26,239 nt of DNA from JAJFUI01 sp039679885 (lineage in GTDB: Bacteria; Planctomycetota; Planctomycetia; Pirellulales; Thermoguttaceae): NCBI GenBank assembly GCA_039679885.1, contig JBDKUC010000358.1, positions 1 to 26,239 on the forward strand, given 5' to 3'. Every line of letters begins with the position of its first letter. Positions within the stretch are counted from its first letter, which is position 1. A model generated the notes under the pieces. That model did not search any database. It had not been told where the DNA came from and was given only the letters and a program-made list of their open reading frames with translations. This document shows positions 1-8,092 of the stretch, in pieces. Position numbers and translations under genes: made by a program.

Positions 1-409
1 CGTCCCGGTCTCCGGTCGACAGGCTGCCGTTCAGCGCTCCATGGGGCCGCCTTGGGCGGACCAACGCCCGGGTGTCGATCCCCTCGATGCCGACGATGCC
101 CCAGCGTTTCAGGTAGGCGTCCAGGTCGCCGTCGGCCCGGAAGTTGCTCACTCGCCGGCTTTTCTCGCGGATGATGAAGCCGGCCAAGTGCGGCTTGCGG
201 CTCTCGACGTCTTCGACGTTGACGCCGTAGTTGCCGATCTCGGGATAGGTCATCGCGACGATTTGGCCACGATAGCTCGGATCGGTCAGGATCTCCTGAT
301 AGCCGGTCATCGACGTGTTGAAGCAGACTTCGCCGTCGACCTCGCCAGCGGCGCCGAGCGCCGTTCCGGTATAGACAGTTCCATCTTCGAGGGCGAGTTT
401 TGCGGTCAT
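1..409 (-). CDS. carA: Carbamoyl-phosphate synthase small subunit, N-terminal part (runs off the left edge)
   Basis: The reverse strand gives an open frame of 136 codons from ATG at 409 to the window edge, beginning MTAKLALEDGTVYTG. It contains the family signatures MTGYQE, YPEIGNYG and GIEGIDTRALVR, which belong to the N-terminal domain of the glutamine-dependent carbamoyl-phosphate synthase small chain. That subunit hydrolyses glutamine and passes ammonia to CarB, in the cytoplasm, for arginine and pyrimidine synthesis. The class I amidotransferase domain with its catalytic Cys-His-Glu lies beyond the edge. No clear Shine-Dalgarno sequence precedes the ATG, but the start matches the usual family start. 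Nothing links it functionally to the polysaccharide locus to the right. Confidence 0.93.
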   Translation of the reverse strand, partial: MTAKLALEDGTVYTGTALGAAGEVDGEVCFNTSMTGYQEILTDPSYRGQIVAMTYPEIGNYGVNVEDVESRKPHLAGFIIREKSRRVSNFRADGDLDAYLKRWGIVGIEGIDTRALVRPRRPHGALNGSLSTGDRD

Positions 410-579
410 TGTGGGAGCCAAGCGGGTTTCTGAATCGCGACGGCGAATTGCCCCAAAGGCGGGGCGATGGGCTTGCATGGGCGCAACTTCACCGCCCACG
501 CGGCAGCTTGACGGCTGCAACGTTACCCGGTTGTCTATTTTGAGCGAAATCGCCCGCAATGGCAACGGGAGGGGAAGAC

Positions 580-668
580 GACTGCAAAGTTGTTCGTAGT
601 TCCGGCTTTAGCCGGCCATTTGCCGCCTAAAGGCGGAACTACGAACGCCTGCAACGGACTTTGCAGTC
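580..668. repeat. Nested inverted repeat, REP-like
   Basis: Outer arms GACTGCAAAGT (580-590) and ACTTTGCAGTC (658-668) are exact reverse complements. Inside, GTTCGTAGTTCCG (592-604) pairs exactly with CGGAACTACGAAC (634-646). Within that, CCGGCTTTAGCCGG (602-615) and CCGCCTAAAGGCGG (623-636) are each self-complementary around a short loop. The result is a cruciform-like element rather than a terminator, because there is no T-run. Repeats with a GTAGTTCCG core are, from general knowledge, dispersed in many planctomycete genomes. Confidence 0.75.
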
Positions 669-778
669 CGCCTGAACGGGAAGGGAAGAAGGACGGAGTC
701 GTTCGCGGTTCCGCCGCAGAGACGTGCCGGCGGCTGCTAGCGTTGGATGCCGCGTTAGGACTGGTGACTTCTGGGTGC

Positions 779-890
779 CATGCTTGCTAAGCGAGCGCAG
801 CGAAACAGCAAGCATGTTTGCTGGCCGAGCATGCCCAGGCGTGGGACGGCGTCAGGCCGTCTGAACATGCCCACGACAAGTTTGGGCATG
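779..890. repeat. Cluster of CATGC-core hairpins
   Basis: CATGCTTGCT (779-788) is the exact reverse complement of AGCAAGCATG (807-816). CATGCCCA (866-873) is the exact reverse complement of TGGGCATG (883-890), with a nine-base loop. A further GCATGCCC lies between them. Such clusters look like dispersed non-coding repeats. A role in transcription termination between the small minus-strand gene and carA is possible but not shown. Confidence 0.6.
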
Positions 891-909
891 GTGCCCCGCT
901 CTAACTACG

Positions 910-1209
910 CTAGCTGAGGTGGATGCCGCGGTCGGCCGCACGTAAGATCAAGCCTTGCTTGAAGTAAAAGAACTTCTTCCTAGGCTTTTTCTTCGCCCAG
1001 AGGAAGGTGCTTTGGACCAGATCGAGCGGTAACGAGCCGTCCTCGACGCGTGCGAGCACCCGCTCGATGAAACCATCTTCCTGCGGCGTGGCCGTGTGCA
1101 GGGTGGCCTTCATGTTGTCGGCGGTCAGCCCGCCCGTGTCCGCGCCGCGTGCGAAACATGCCGTGACAGCGAGGAGCAAGGCGGCCAGCAGGATGCCGTG
1201 GCGGTTCAT
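910..1209 (-). CDS. Small secreted hypothetical protein
   Basis: Ninety-nine residues. The start at 1209 is chosen because AAAGGTG lies seven bases upstream on the reverse strand and because it puts a classical signal peptide at the N-terminus: MNRHG, then a hydrophobic run LLAALLLAVTACFA, with cleavage probably near ARGA. The frame stays open upstream to 1506, but that extension is repeat sequence. The mature part is about 78 residues, begins around DTGGLTADNM, has an acidic/amphipathic middle (EDGFIERVLARVEDGSLPLD) and a strongly basic patch (KKKPRKKFFYFK). The basic patch could suit binding of an acidic polymer, which is only inference. I do not recognise a family. The Cys in the hydrophobic run is not in a convincing lipobox. 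Confidence 0.6.
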   Translation of the reverse strand: MNRHGILLAALLLAVTACFARGADTGGLTADNMKATLHTATPQEDGFIERVLARVEDGSLPLDLVQSTFLWAKKKPRKKFFYFKQGLILRAADRGIHLS

Positions 1210-1376
1210 CGGACACCTTTGTAGCGATAAGTTCATGAGAAGCCGGCAGTTGCGATGCGTGGGGCATCGGCGGACGGCGGTGACAAGCTGACCGCGGTTT
1301 GTAGCGAGGACTCTCTTGGAAAGCAAGAGCAACGCCGGGCCCCCGGCTCGCCGGGCGGTGGCTAACCGACAATCTC

Positions 1377-1400
1377 GTTCCCACGGTCCTCCGTGGGAAC
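1377..1400. repeat. Perfect hairpin repeat (GTTCCCACG type)
   Basis: GTTCCCACGG (1377-1386) pairs perfectly with CCGTGGGAAC (1391-1400) around a four-base TCCT loop. This GTTCCCACG...CGTGGGAAC hairpin resembles a dispersed repeat found between genes in planctomycetes and some other bacteria. No T-run follows, so it is not a classical terminator. Confidence 0.8.
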
Positions 1401-1488
1401 GCACCGGTTGGAAGCTCCGGCGTCCTCGGCATAACGTATTGGCTCGAAACTGGTTGGCGATCCCACGCAGGAGCGTCGCCACTAGTGT

Positions 1489-1535
1489 GTTCCCACGCGG
1501 GAGCATGGGAACAAGGCTTCACACGGAGCGTGAAG
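1489..1535. repeat. Degenerate second hairpin repeat copy plus small stem
   Basis: GTTCCCACGC (1489-1498) and CATGGGAAC (1504-1512) form an imperfect version of the hairpin at 1377-1400. It is followed at once by CTTCAC (1517-1522) pairing with GTGAAG (1530-1535). A partial CCCACGCAGGAGCGT block at about 1462-1476 looks like another remnant. Confidence 0.6.
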
Positions 1536-1914
1536 AGTACGATAACGGCTTTGCAGTCCCCCCGGGCGAAAGTGGCAAGTCCTTGACAATTTGACACAGT
1601 TCGATCAAGCTGAGATAGATCAAGGGGACCGAGCCTTCGGGCTAATCTATTCTCATTTTGCGTTGGTAGGGGAATGTCTGACCGGCGAGCCGTCTCAGGT
1701 TGCGTTGTCTCATCGTTATCGGTTGTCGCCCATCGATGCTTTTCGTCAACACCGTTGTTGCCGGACAGATGTTTTTCCGTTCCCGCTCGCCCGCCGTGGC
1801 GGCTGGAAAAGCCTAGTAATTGGGCCATTTCGGCCTCACAACCCGGAGAATGACCGTTAGGCACGTGCTTTGCGGTCCAGATCGCAAGGCACCGCTGCTT
1901 ACGCCCACAAAGAC

Positions 1915-2898
1915 ATGCAACACTCCTCACCAACTGAGAATCGCCCCCTGGAAGAGTCGCTCATGCCGGCGTCGGCCGAGCTGGCGGCCTGGTGCATCCT
2001 GGCTGCCGCATTCGTCGCCTTCTTCGCGTCGTCGATCGCGAGGCTGGGGCGGGTGTGGGTGAACATCGAGGACTATCAGTGGTGCTTCGCCGTACCACCG
2101 TTCGCCGCGTACTTGCTGTGGCATCGGCGAGACATGATGACTGGCTACGTGCCGCGCGGGAGTTGGTGGGGCTTGGCGTTGTTCGCCTGTTGGGCCCTCA
2201 TGCGGTGGACAGCGCTCTATTTCAACCTTGAGAGCTTCCCCGAATACTCGATGATTCCGTTCCTCGCCGGCGTCACGCTTTTCGTCGGCGGCTGGCAGGC
2301 GCTCCGCTGGGCATGGCCGAGCCTCCTCTTTTTGGTCTTTATGCTCCCGCTGCCCGGCGTCGTCCAGGACATCGCACGGTTGCAGTTGCAGAAGGTGGCG
2401 ACCATTCTTAGCGTGTTCGTGATCCAAACCGTAGGCATTGCGGCGGTCCCCGACGGCATCGTCATCCAACTGACCGACAAGCCGTTGCGGGTGGCGGAAG
2501 CGTGCAGCGGGCTTCGGATGTTGTCGATGTTCCTCGCCTTTTGCATCGGAGCGGCGTTCATCGTCCGAAAGCCCTTGTGGGAAAAACTACTGCTGGTGGC
2601 CAGCGCGGTCCCGATCGCCATTGCGGCGAACGTTGCCCGAATCGTCCTGACCGCCGTATGCTGCGAGATTGCCCGGCATTGGCCCTCGCTGGTGACTTCC
2701 GACAAGGCGGAACATGTCATCCATGACTACGCGGGGCTGTTGATGCCGATCATCGGGTTGCTTCTGCTTTGGCTGGAGCTGACGTTGTTGTCGAAGTTGT
2801 TTATCGAGCTTCCCGATCGGCCGTTGGTCATCGGGCGGTTGGAAGAGGCCATCGGAGCCGGCGGCGGGCGCAGCGCCCGCGGCAAGGAGCACCGCTAG
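1915..2898 (+). CDS. Exosortase / archaeosortase-family transpeptidase
   Basis: A multi-pass inner-membrane protein of 327 residues with about eight hydrophobic segments. Counting from this start, it has the exosortase active-site set: Cys197 in EACSGLR, Arg242 in ANVARIV and His270 in HDYAGLLMP. Enzymes of this family cleave a short C-terminal sorting signal (PEP-CTERM type) and are thought to join the protein to a surface polymer, working beside exopolysaccharide genes. The start is uncertain. ATG 1963 has GGAAGAG six bases upstream and would still keep the first membrane segment, and the frame is open back to a TTG at 1870. A chain-length regulator and an EpsI-like protein follow directly, the classic neighbourhood. 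I cannot assign the subtype. No PEP-CTERM substrate is visible in the window. Confidence 0.9.
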   Translation: MQHSSPTENRPLEESLMPASAELAAWCILAAAFVAFFASSIARLGRVWVNIEDYQWCFAVPPFAAYLLWHRRDMMTGYVPRGSWWGLALFACWALMRWTALYFNLESFPEYSMIPFLAGVTLFVGGWQALRWAWPSLLFLVFMLPLPGVVQDIARLQLQKVATILSVFVIQTVGIAAVPDGIVIQLTDKPLRVAEACSGLRMLSMFLAFCIGAAFIVRKPLWEKLLLVASAVPIAIAANVARIVLTAVCCEIARHWPSLVTSDKAEHVIHDYAGLLMPIIGLLLLWLELTLLSKLFIELPDRPLVIGRLEEAIGAGGGRSARGKEHR

Positions 2899-2959
2899 GG
2901 CAATGAATGCCGCCACGTAACGTAATCACCGGTCGCAAAAGGAAACTACGAGGACGATT

Positions 2960-5197
2960 ATGGCAGACGACAGGTCACTGTTGCCCGGCGATTCCCTGGA
3001 GAGCCCCTCGACGGCGATGCTGCCGGCCGGCGTAGCCGACAGCGAGTGGAACGGCACGTTCGACGCGGGCGGTCCCCAGGGACCGGACCTGATGATCTAC
3101 GTACACGCCCTGCGGCGGCGGTGGCTGCCGGCGGTTGGCTTGGGCTTGGTGCTCGCCGGCATCCTCGGCGTTGGCGCCTGGCTTCTCGTCGGCACGAAGT
3201 ACACCTCGGTGGCGTTGCTCCAGGTGTCTCTCGCCGAAGCGCACATGTTCCAGGGCGCCGCCTCCTTGGATCCCTACGCACTCGATCCGGTGCGTTTCGA
3301 GATCTATAAGAACACGCAAGAACAGCGGCTGCTGAGTCGTCCGGTGCTGAACAACGCGCTTCACAAGCCAGAAGTCGGCCAGATCGCCGTCCTCAAGGAA
3401 CAGGCCGATCCGATCGACTGGCTGATGCACCACATCTCGGTCGATTTCCCGCAAAGGGCCGAGGTGATGAGCGTTAGCGTCAGCCGGAGCGATCCCGATG
3501 AAGCTCTGATCCTCGTTCGAGCCGTCATCGACTCGTACATGAGCGAAGTCGTGAACGTGGAGCGGGAATTGAAGAACAAACGCTTCCAGGAGTTGGAGAG
3601 CGCCTGCACGGCCAAGGACCAGGAAATGCGCAACAAGCGTGAGCAGATGAAGCCCTGGTCGCGCGATGTCGGCACCACAGACACCGACATGCTGACGACG
3701 CGAACGAAACTGATCCTGGAAGAGCTGACGCTCAAGAGCGGCGAGTTGGCCCGATCGCAGACCGAAATCGCCAAGCTGCGAGGTGAGGTGGCCGGGCAAA
3801 AAGCCTTGCTGGCGAACGTTGAAAAGACCGAGGCCAACCCGGTCGACCTCGAGATGCTCAAGAACAACGACCCGATGGTCCGCGAAATGGCGATGGAGCT
3901 GGCCATGAAGAAGATGGACCAGAACTACACGATGGGGACCGCCAAGCAGGGCGTCAACACCGTCTACGTCACACGCACTCAAGATCAGTTGAAGATGCTC
4001 GAGAACCAGTACAACGAGCGCGTCGAAGTGTTGCGGCAGAAGGTCTTGGATCGGCAGCGGGCCGCGATTCAGGAGAAGCTCGTCCAGTTCGAGACCCAGT
4101 TGAAGAGCATGGAAGACCAGCTTGCCAAGGCGACGAAGGAGCTTAATGAGAAGCGGCAAGAGGCGGAAAAGATCGGCATCAGCAGCGTCGAATTGGAGAT
4201 GGCTCGAGCGGAACTGAAGCATGACGACTTGCAGTTGGCCGAGTGGAACAACGAAAAGGAGAAGCTGCGGATCGAGCTGCGGTCGCCGCCGCGAATTCAG
4301 GTCGTCCAGCAGCCAGAAAAGCCGCTGCTTCCGTCGAACTTCGTCTGGCGGCTCGGCGTGACCATGCTGCTCACGATGGGCGGCTTGTGCTGCCCGGCCG
4401 TGCTGCTGACGCTGTGGGACACTCGCACGCGGCGCATCAACACCACCGAGGATGTCTCGAAGGGGCTGCGGTTGCCGGTGATCGGCCAAGTGCCGCGGAT
4501 TCCGTCGCGAGTGATCCGGCAGTTGGCTTCCCCCTCGAAGCGGTCGCAAAGTTGGCATCTGCGTCTGACCGAGTCGGTCGACGGGATTGCCGCCCGGCTC
4601 ATGTTCAAGTCGGATGCGAAGCAGTGCCGCGTGATCATGGTCTCGAGCGCCAGCGGCGGCGAGGGAAAGACGACGTTGGCCACCCAGTTGGCCCTGAGCC
4701 TTGCCCGAACCGGCCGGCGCACGGTGTTGGTCGACTTCGACCTGCGGCGGCCGTCCTTCGACGAAGTGTTCGCCTTGCCGTTGTCGCCGGGCGTTTCGGA
4801 GTTGCTCCGTCAGCAGGCGACGGCTGCCGAATTGGTGCATGCGACCCAGACCGACAATCTGGCCGTCGTGACGGCAGGCCGGTGGGACCGCCAGGCATTG
4901 GCCTCGCTGTCCAACGGCGCGGCCGGTCCGTTGTTCCAACAGCTTCGCGAGGAGTTTTCGTTCGTCGTGGTCGACACGAGCCCGATCCTGCCGGTGGCCG
5001 ACGCGCGGTTCGTCAGCCAACTGGTCGACGGCGTGGTGCTCTCGGTGTTCCGGGACGTGAGCGAAGCGCCGAAGATCGAAGCGACCTGCGAGATTTTGGA
5101 GGCGTTCGGCGTGCGGTCGATCGAGGCCGTGGTCACCGGTTCGAACAACCGCGCCTATGGCAAGCATCTGGGATACGAAGCCCCGGTCACGGCGTGA
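2960..5197 (+). CDS. Polysaccharide chain-length determinant / BY-kinase-type tyrosine autokinase (Wzz-GumC-like)
   Basis: 745 residues. A cytoplasmic leader is followed by a first membrane segment at about 55-78, a periplasmic domain with a very long charged heptad-rich coiled coil (about 205-440), a PEKPLLPS Pro-rich stretch and a second membrane segment (about 460-485). A cytoplasmic P-loop kinase domain ends the protein: Walker A SASGGEGKTT with Lys570, A' motif VLVDFDLRRP (about 589-598) and Walker B VVVDTS (about 669-674). Proteins of this kind set polymer length and couple polymerisation to export, controlled by autophosphorylation of a C-terminal tyrosine cluster. Here the tail has only two tyrosines (AYGKHLGYEAP), so classical cluster phosphorylation is doubtful. 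ATG 2960 follows the exosortase by 61 bases, and EpsI starts 15 bases after its stop. Confidence 0.92.
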   Translation: MADDRSLLPGDSLESPSTAMLPAGVADSEWNGTFDAGGPQGPDLMIYVHALRRRWLPAVGLGLVLAGILGVGAWLLVGTKYTSVALLQVSLAEAHMFQGAASLDPYALDPVRFEIYKNTQEQRLLSRPVLNNALHKPEVGQIAVLKEQADPIDWLMHHISVDFPQRAEVMSVSVSRSDPDEALILVRAVIDSYMSEVVNVERELKNKRFQELESACTAKDQEMRNKREQMKPWSRDVGTTDTDMLTTRTKLILEELTLKSGELARSQTEIAKLRGEVAGQKALLANVEKTEANPVDLEMLKNNDPMVREMAMELAMKKMDQNYTMGTAKQGVNTVYVTRTQDQLKMLENQYNERVEVLRQKVLDRQRAAIQEKLVQFETQLKSMEDQLAKATKELNEKRQEAEKIGISSVELEMARAELKHDDLQLAEWNNEKEKLRIELRSPPRIQVVQQPEKPLLPSNFVWRLGVTMLLTMGGLCCPAVLLTLWDTRTRRINTTEDVSKGLRLPVIGQVPRIPSRVIRQLASPSKRSQSWHLRLTESVDGIAARLMFKSDAKQCRVIMVSSASGGEGKTTLATQLALSLARTGRRTVLVDFDLRRPSFDEVFALPLSPGVSELLRQQATAAELVHATQTDNLAVVTAGRWDRQALASLSNGAAGPLFQQLREEFSFVVVDTSPILPVADARFVSQLVDGVVLSVFRDVSEAPKIEATCEILEAFGVRSIEAVVTGSNNRAYGKHLGYEAPVTA

Positions 5198-5212
5198 TAA
5201 GGACGACAACTT

Positions 5213-5899
5213 ATGTTTCGCAATACTTCGGTGCGGATTTACATTGTGGTCGCGCTCATTGGCGGCACCTACCTGGTGGGGCAAGCGGTGCCCTCACTGC
5301 TCAAGCCGTCCGAGGTGGTGCTGCCCCGCTGGACGTTCAATGAAATGCCGAAGCAATGGGGCGACTGGCGTGGCAGTCCCGGCGAGTGGGATCCGCAGAT
5401 CGCCGTAACGACTGGCGCCGATCGGATCGTCAATCTCGTCTATCGCGACGATCGCGGACACGTCGTCCCCCTGCACACCGCCATGTTCACGAGCATGGAA
5501 GGCGGGGTCTACCACAACCCCTTCAACTGCTACAGTTCTCACGGCTGGCAAGAGATGAAGCGGAGCGAGGAGAAGCTCCATTTGCACGACGGCCGGACGA
5601 TGAAAGTGAGCCTCTCTACCTGGGATCGAGCGGGCGAGCGCAAGTTGGTCGTCTATTGGTATCAGGTCGGCGACCAGGTGCTGTTCGGCCGAGGCAATTT
5701 GGGCGCCCTTCGCTGGTCGATGCGGGGACACCCCCGCTGGCCGGCGATGATCAAGGTGCTGATGGAGATTTCCGCGCCGGACCAGGAAGATGCGAAGTTG
5801 GCAATTCTCAGCCTGGCGGAATTCGTCGCCAATTGGGAAAACTCGCCCGAGCATCGCAAAGAAACCCAGATGTTTGACACGGCGAAAGCAGAGAAGTAG
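5213..5899 (+). CDS. EpsI-like exosortase-associated protein (DUF3485 type)
   Basis: 228 residues. One N-terminal membrane segment (about 8-27, YIVVALIGGTYLVG) is followed by a periplasmic domain. The motif HNPFNCYSSHGW at about 101-112 matches the conserved H-x-P-x-x-C-x(4)-GW region of EpsI proteins. This family occurs beside, or fused to, exosortases in exopolysaccharide loci. Its biochemical role is not settled. AAGGA lies about 10 bases before the ATG. The position just after the chain-length regulator and near the exosortase supports the call. It lacks obvious lipobox features. Confidence 0.85.
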   Translation: MFRNTSVRIYIVVALIGGTYLVGQAVPSLLKPSEVVLPRWTFNEMPKQWGDWRGSPGEWDPQIAVTTGADRIVNLVYRDDRGHVVPLHTAMFTSMEGGVYHNPFNCYSSHGWQEMKRSEEKLHLHDGRTMKVSLSTWDRAGERKLVVYWYQVGDQVLFGRGNLGALRWSMRGHPRWPAMIKVLMEISAPDQEDAKLAILSLAEFVANWENSPEHRKETQMFDTAKAEK

Positions 5900-5959
5900 A
5901 TTGGACTCCACTTTTCGCGTTCTCTTTTCATTCGGGCAACTTTGAGGATAAGAACGTTC

Positions 5960-7972
5960 ATGAAGACTCGCCGATTCCCCTCCTTTGATCTCTGCGAACG
6001 TTCCGACGCTTCGGCGTCCGCACCGGCCATGCTCGATGTTCTTCGCGCCAAGTCGACCCGCTGGATGCGAAGCGCCGTCCACGGGCTGTCGTCGCCGCGT
6101 TCCTGGTTCCTGGGCATGGTCCACGTCGTCGTCTTCGCCGCCGCATACTGGCTCTCGTATTGCCTCCGCTGCGATTTCGCCCTGCCCGCTCAGGAACTGC
6201 ATCGTTTCTGGGCCAGCGTGGTTTGGGTCATCGCGGTCGAGTATGCGGTCTTCGCATTTCTCGGGCAGTTCCACGGGTGGTGGCGCTACGTGACGTTCGC
6301 CGACTTGGTCGCCCTGGTGCGCGCGTCCCTGACCACCATGGTCGTCCTGGCAACCATCAACTTCCTCGGCGGCGAACCGTTGATGCCGCGCTCCGTGCCG
6401 ATCATCAACTGCATGCTCGTCATCGTCATGTTGGGAGCGATGCGGGCCAGTTGGCGGGCCGTCCGCGAGGTCTTTCAACCGATGCTCAACGGCAGCGACT
6501 GTCGCTGGGCCCTGATGGTCGGCACCGACCTGTCCAGCGGCATCCTAGCCCACCAAATCCAGTCGCATTCGCGAATGCCGTACCGTCTGCGCGGTCTCCT
6601 GACGACCAATGGCGATCTGGCGAACACCTACATGGGCCAGATCCCGATTCTTGGCCGAATCGAGGACGTTGCGGAAATCGCCGCCGCGTCGCGTGCGACC
6701 GACGTCTTGGTCGTGGCCGGCACGTTGCCCGGCCCCCGGATGCGCGGTCTGATGGAGGCCTGCCAGACGGCCGGCCTGAACCTCAAGATCATCCGCTCCT
6801 TCGAGGACCGCGTGTTGGCCGGCAACAACCAGGTCCCAACGCGCGACATCGAAATCAACGACCTCCTGCGCCGCGATCCGGTGACCCTCGATACGAAGAA
6901 CATCGGCCAATTGCTCGAAGGACGCCGCGTCCTGGTCACCGGCGCCGGCGGCAGCATCGGTTCCGAGATCTGCCGCCAGATCATGGCCTTCCATCCCGAA
7001 TCGCTCACGCTCGTCGGTCGCGGTGAGAATCGAATCTTTGCCATCGAGAGAGAGCTTCGCAGTCTACACAGTTCCACCGTGCTGCGTCCCTGCATCGCGG
7101 ACGTGACCAACCGGGACCGCCTCGAACAGGTTTTCCAGGCGCATCGGCCCGAAGTAGTCTTCCACGCGGCCGCCCACAAGCACGTTCCGCTGATGGAAGC
7201 CAACGTCGGCGAGGCGGTGCGCAACAACGTGTTGGGCACCAAGTGCGTGGCCGATCTGGCCGACCGCTACGGCGTCCAGAGCTTCGTGCTCATCTCGACC
7301 GACAAGGCGGTGCATCCGACCAGCGTGATGGGCACGACCAAGCACATCGCCGAACGCTACGTGCATACGCTCTCGCAGGAATCCGCCACGAAGTTCACCG
7401 TCGTCCGGTTCGGCAACGTTCTCGGGTCGGCCGGCAGCGTCGTGCCGATCTTCAAAGAGCAGATCCGCCAGGGCGGTCCGATCACGATCACCGACCCGCG
7501 GATGACGCGGTTCTTCATGACCATCCCCGAGGCGTCGCAACTGGTCTTGCAGGCCGCCACGATGGGCGCCGGCGGCGAGATCTTCGTCCTCGAGATGGGC
7601 GAGCCGGTCCGCATCGTCGATCTCGCCCGCGACATGATCCGCCTCTCCGGTCTCCCGGAAAACGCCATCGAGATTTCCTTTACCGGCATCCGACCGGGCG
7701 AGAAGCTTTACGAAGAACTCTACTTCGACGACGAACAGACGCTGCCCACGTCGCATCCGAAGTTGCGGGCGGCCTATCATCGTCCCTATTCCTTGGCGGA
7801 AGTCCGCCGCGCGATCGCGCAACTCGAGCGTCTCGTCAATGAGCCCGAAGAAGTGATTCGCCGCAAACTTCGCGAGATCGTGCCCGACTTCAACCCGCCC
7901 TTCGATGCCGGCGAGCGCCCCGAGGCGCCCGTGCTGCTCGATGCGCGGGCGGCAATCAAGGCCAGCGCGTGA
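5960..7972 (+). CDS. Membrane-anchored nucleotide-sugar 4,6-dehydratase (PglF/WbpM/FlaA1-like)
   Basis: 670 residues. Four N-terminal membrane segments lie between about 49 and 150. A first nucleotide-binding-like domain follows, then an extended short-chain dehydrogenase domain with VTGAGGSIGSE (about 327-337), HAAAHKHVPLME (about 402) and STDKAVHPTSVMGTTK (about 446-461). The usual catalytic Tyr of the YxxxK pair is Met (MGTTK), as in WbpM/PglF-type UDP-GlcNAc 4,6-dehydratases. The expected product is a UDP-4-keto-6-deoxy-HexNAc, which the aminotransferase downstream could aminate. ATG 5960 is preferred because it has GAGG upstream. The frame is also open to a TTG at 5942. The exact substrate cannot be read from sequence. 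Confidence 0.9.
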   Translation: MKTRRFPSFDLCERSDASASAPAMLDVLRAKSTRWMRSAVHGLSSPRSWFLGMVHVVVFAAAYWLSYCLRCDFALPAQELHRFWASVVWVIAVEYAVFAFLGQFHGWWRYVTFADLVALVRASLTTMVVLATINFLGGEPLMPRSVPIINCMLVIVMLGAMRASWRAVREVFQPMLNGSDCRWALMVGTDLSSGILAHQIQSHSRMPYRLRGLLTTNGDLANTYMGQIPILGRIEDVAEIAAASRATDVLVVAGTLPGPRMRGLMEACQTAGLNLKIIRSFEDRVLAGNNQVPTRDIEINDLLRRDPVTLDTKNIGQLLEGRRVLVTGAGGSIGSEICRQIMAFHPESLTLVGRGENRIFAIERELRSLHSSTVLRPCIADVTNRDRLEQVFQAHRPEVVFHAAAHKHVPLMEANVGEAVRNNVLGTKCVADLADRYGVQSFVLISTDKAVHPTSVMGTTKHIAERYVHTLSQESATKFTVVRFGNVLGSAGSVVPIFKEQIRQGGPITITDPRMTRFFMTIPEASQLVLQAATMGAGGEIFVLEMGEPVRIVDLARDMIRLSGLPENAIEISFTGIRPGEKLYEELYFDDEQTLPTSHPKLRAAYHRPYSLAEVRRAIAQLERLVNEPEEVIRRKLREIVPDFNPPFDAGERPEAPVLLDARAAIKASA

Positions 7973-8092
7973 AGGAGTCGGTTCCTCTGCGACAACCCGC
8001 ACAACCGTCATCCTCCGCCACCAACCGTTCCCCGGCCTGGACCGCCGCGCCCGTTGCGCCGCCGAAGTCCTTCGGACAGTCCGCAAAAGCAC

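Larger units (their letters stand above)
410..909. other. Intergenic stretch of hairpin repeats, no convincing gene
   Basis: Five hundred bases without a supportable gene. The short open frames here have no recognisable product and no ribosome binding site. The stretch holds a nested inverted repeat (580-668) and a cluster of CATGC-rich hairpins (779-890), listed separately. The remainder (410-579 and 669-778) shows nothing I can name. Confidence 0.6.
1210..1914. other. Intergenic stretch between divergent genes
   Basis: About 700 bases separate the small minus-strand gene from the exosortase. The part from 1377 to 1535 holds hairpin repeats, listed separately. The segment AACGGCTTTGCAGTCCCCCC near 1543 resembles AACGGACTTTGCAGTCCGCC near 653, so pieces of one repeat family may sit on both sides of the small gene. 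The promoter of the exosortase operon must lie here or farther upstream, but I see no convincing -10/-35 pair. Two TTGACA boxes at 1583 and 1591 lack good partners. Confidence 0.5.

Noticed and set aside
1572..1588. Sigma-54-like promoter TGGCAAGTCCTTGACA
   Set aside because: The distance between the GG and G elements is one base short, and the -12 GC is GA.
1583..1619. Two TTGACA boxes as -35 elements for the exosortase operon
   Set aside because: At 17-base spacing the -10 positions read CAAGCT and GATAGA, too poor to support a promoter call.
2975..5284. A 769-codon open frame on the minus strand opposite the chain-length regulator
   Set aside because: It mirrors a GC-rich gene whose motifs (Walker A, A', B) are on the plus strand; its translation is His/Arg/Gln/Leu-rich with no family signature.
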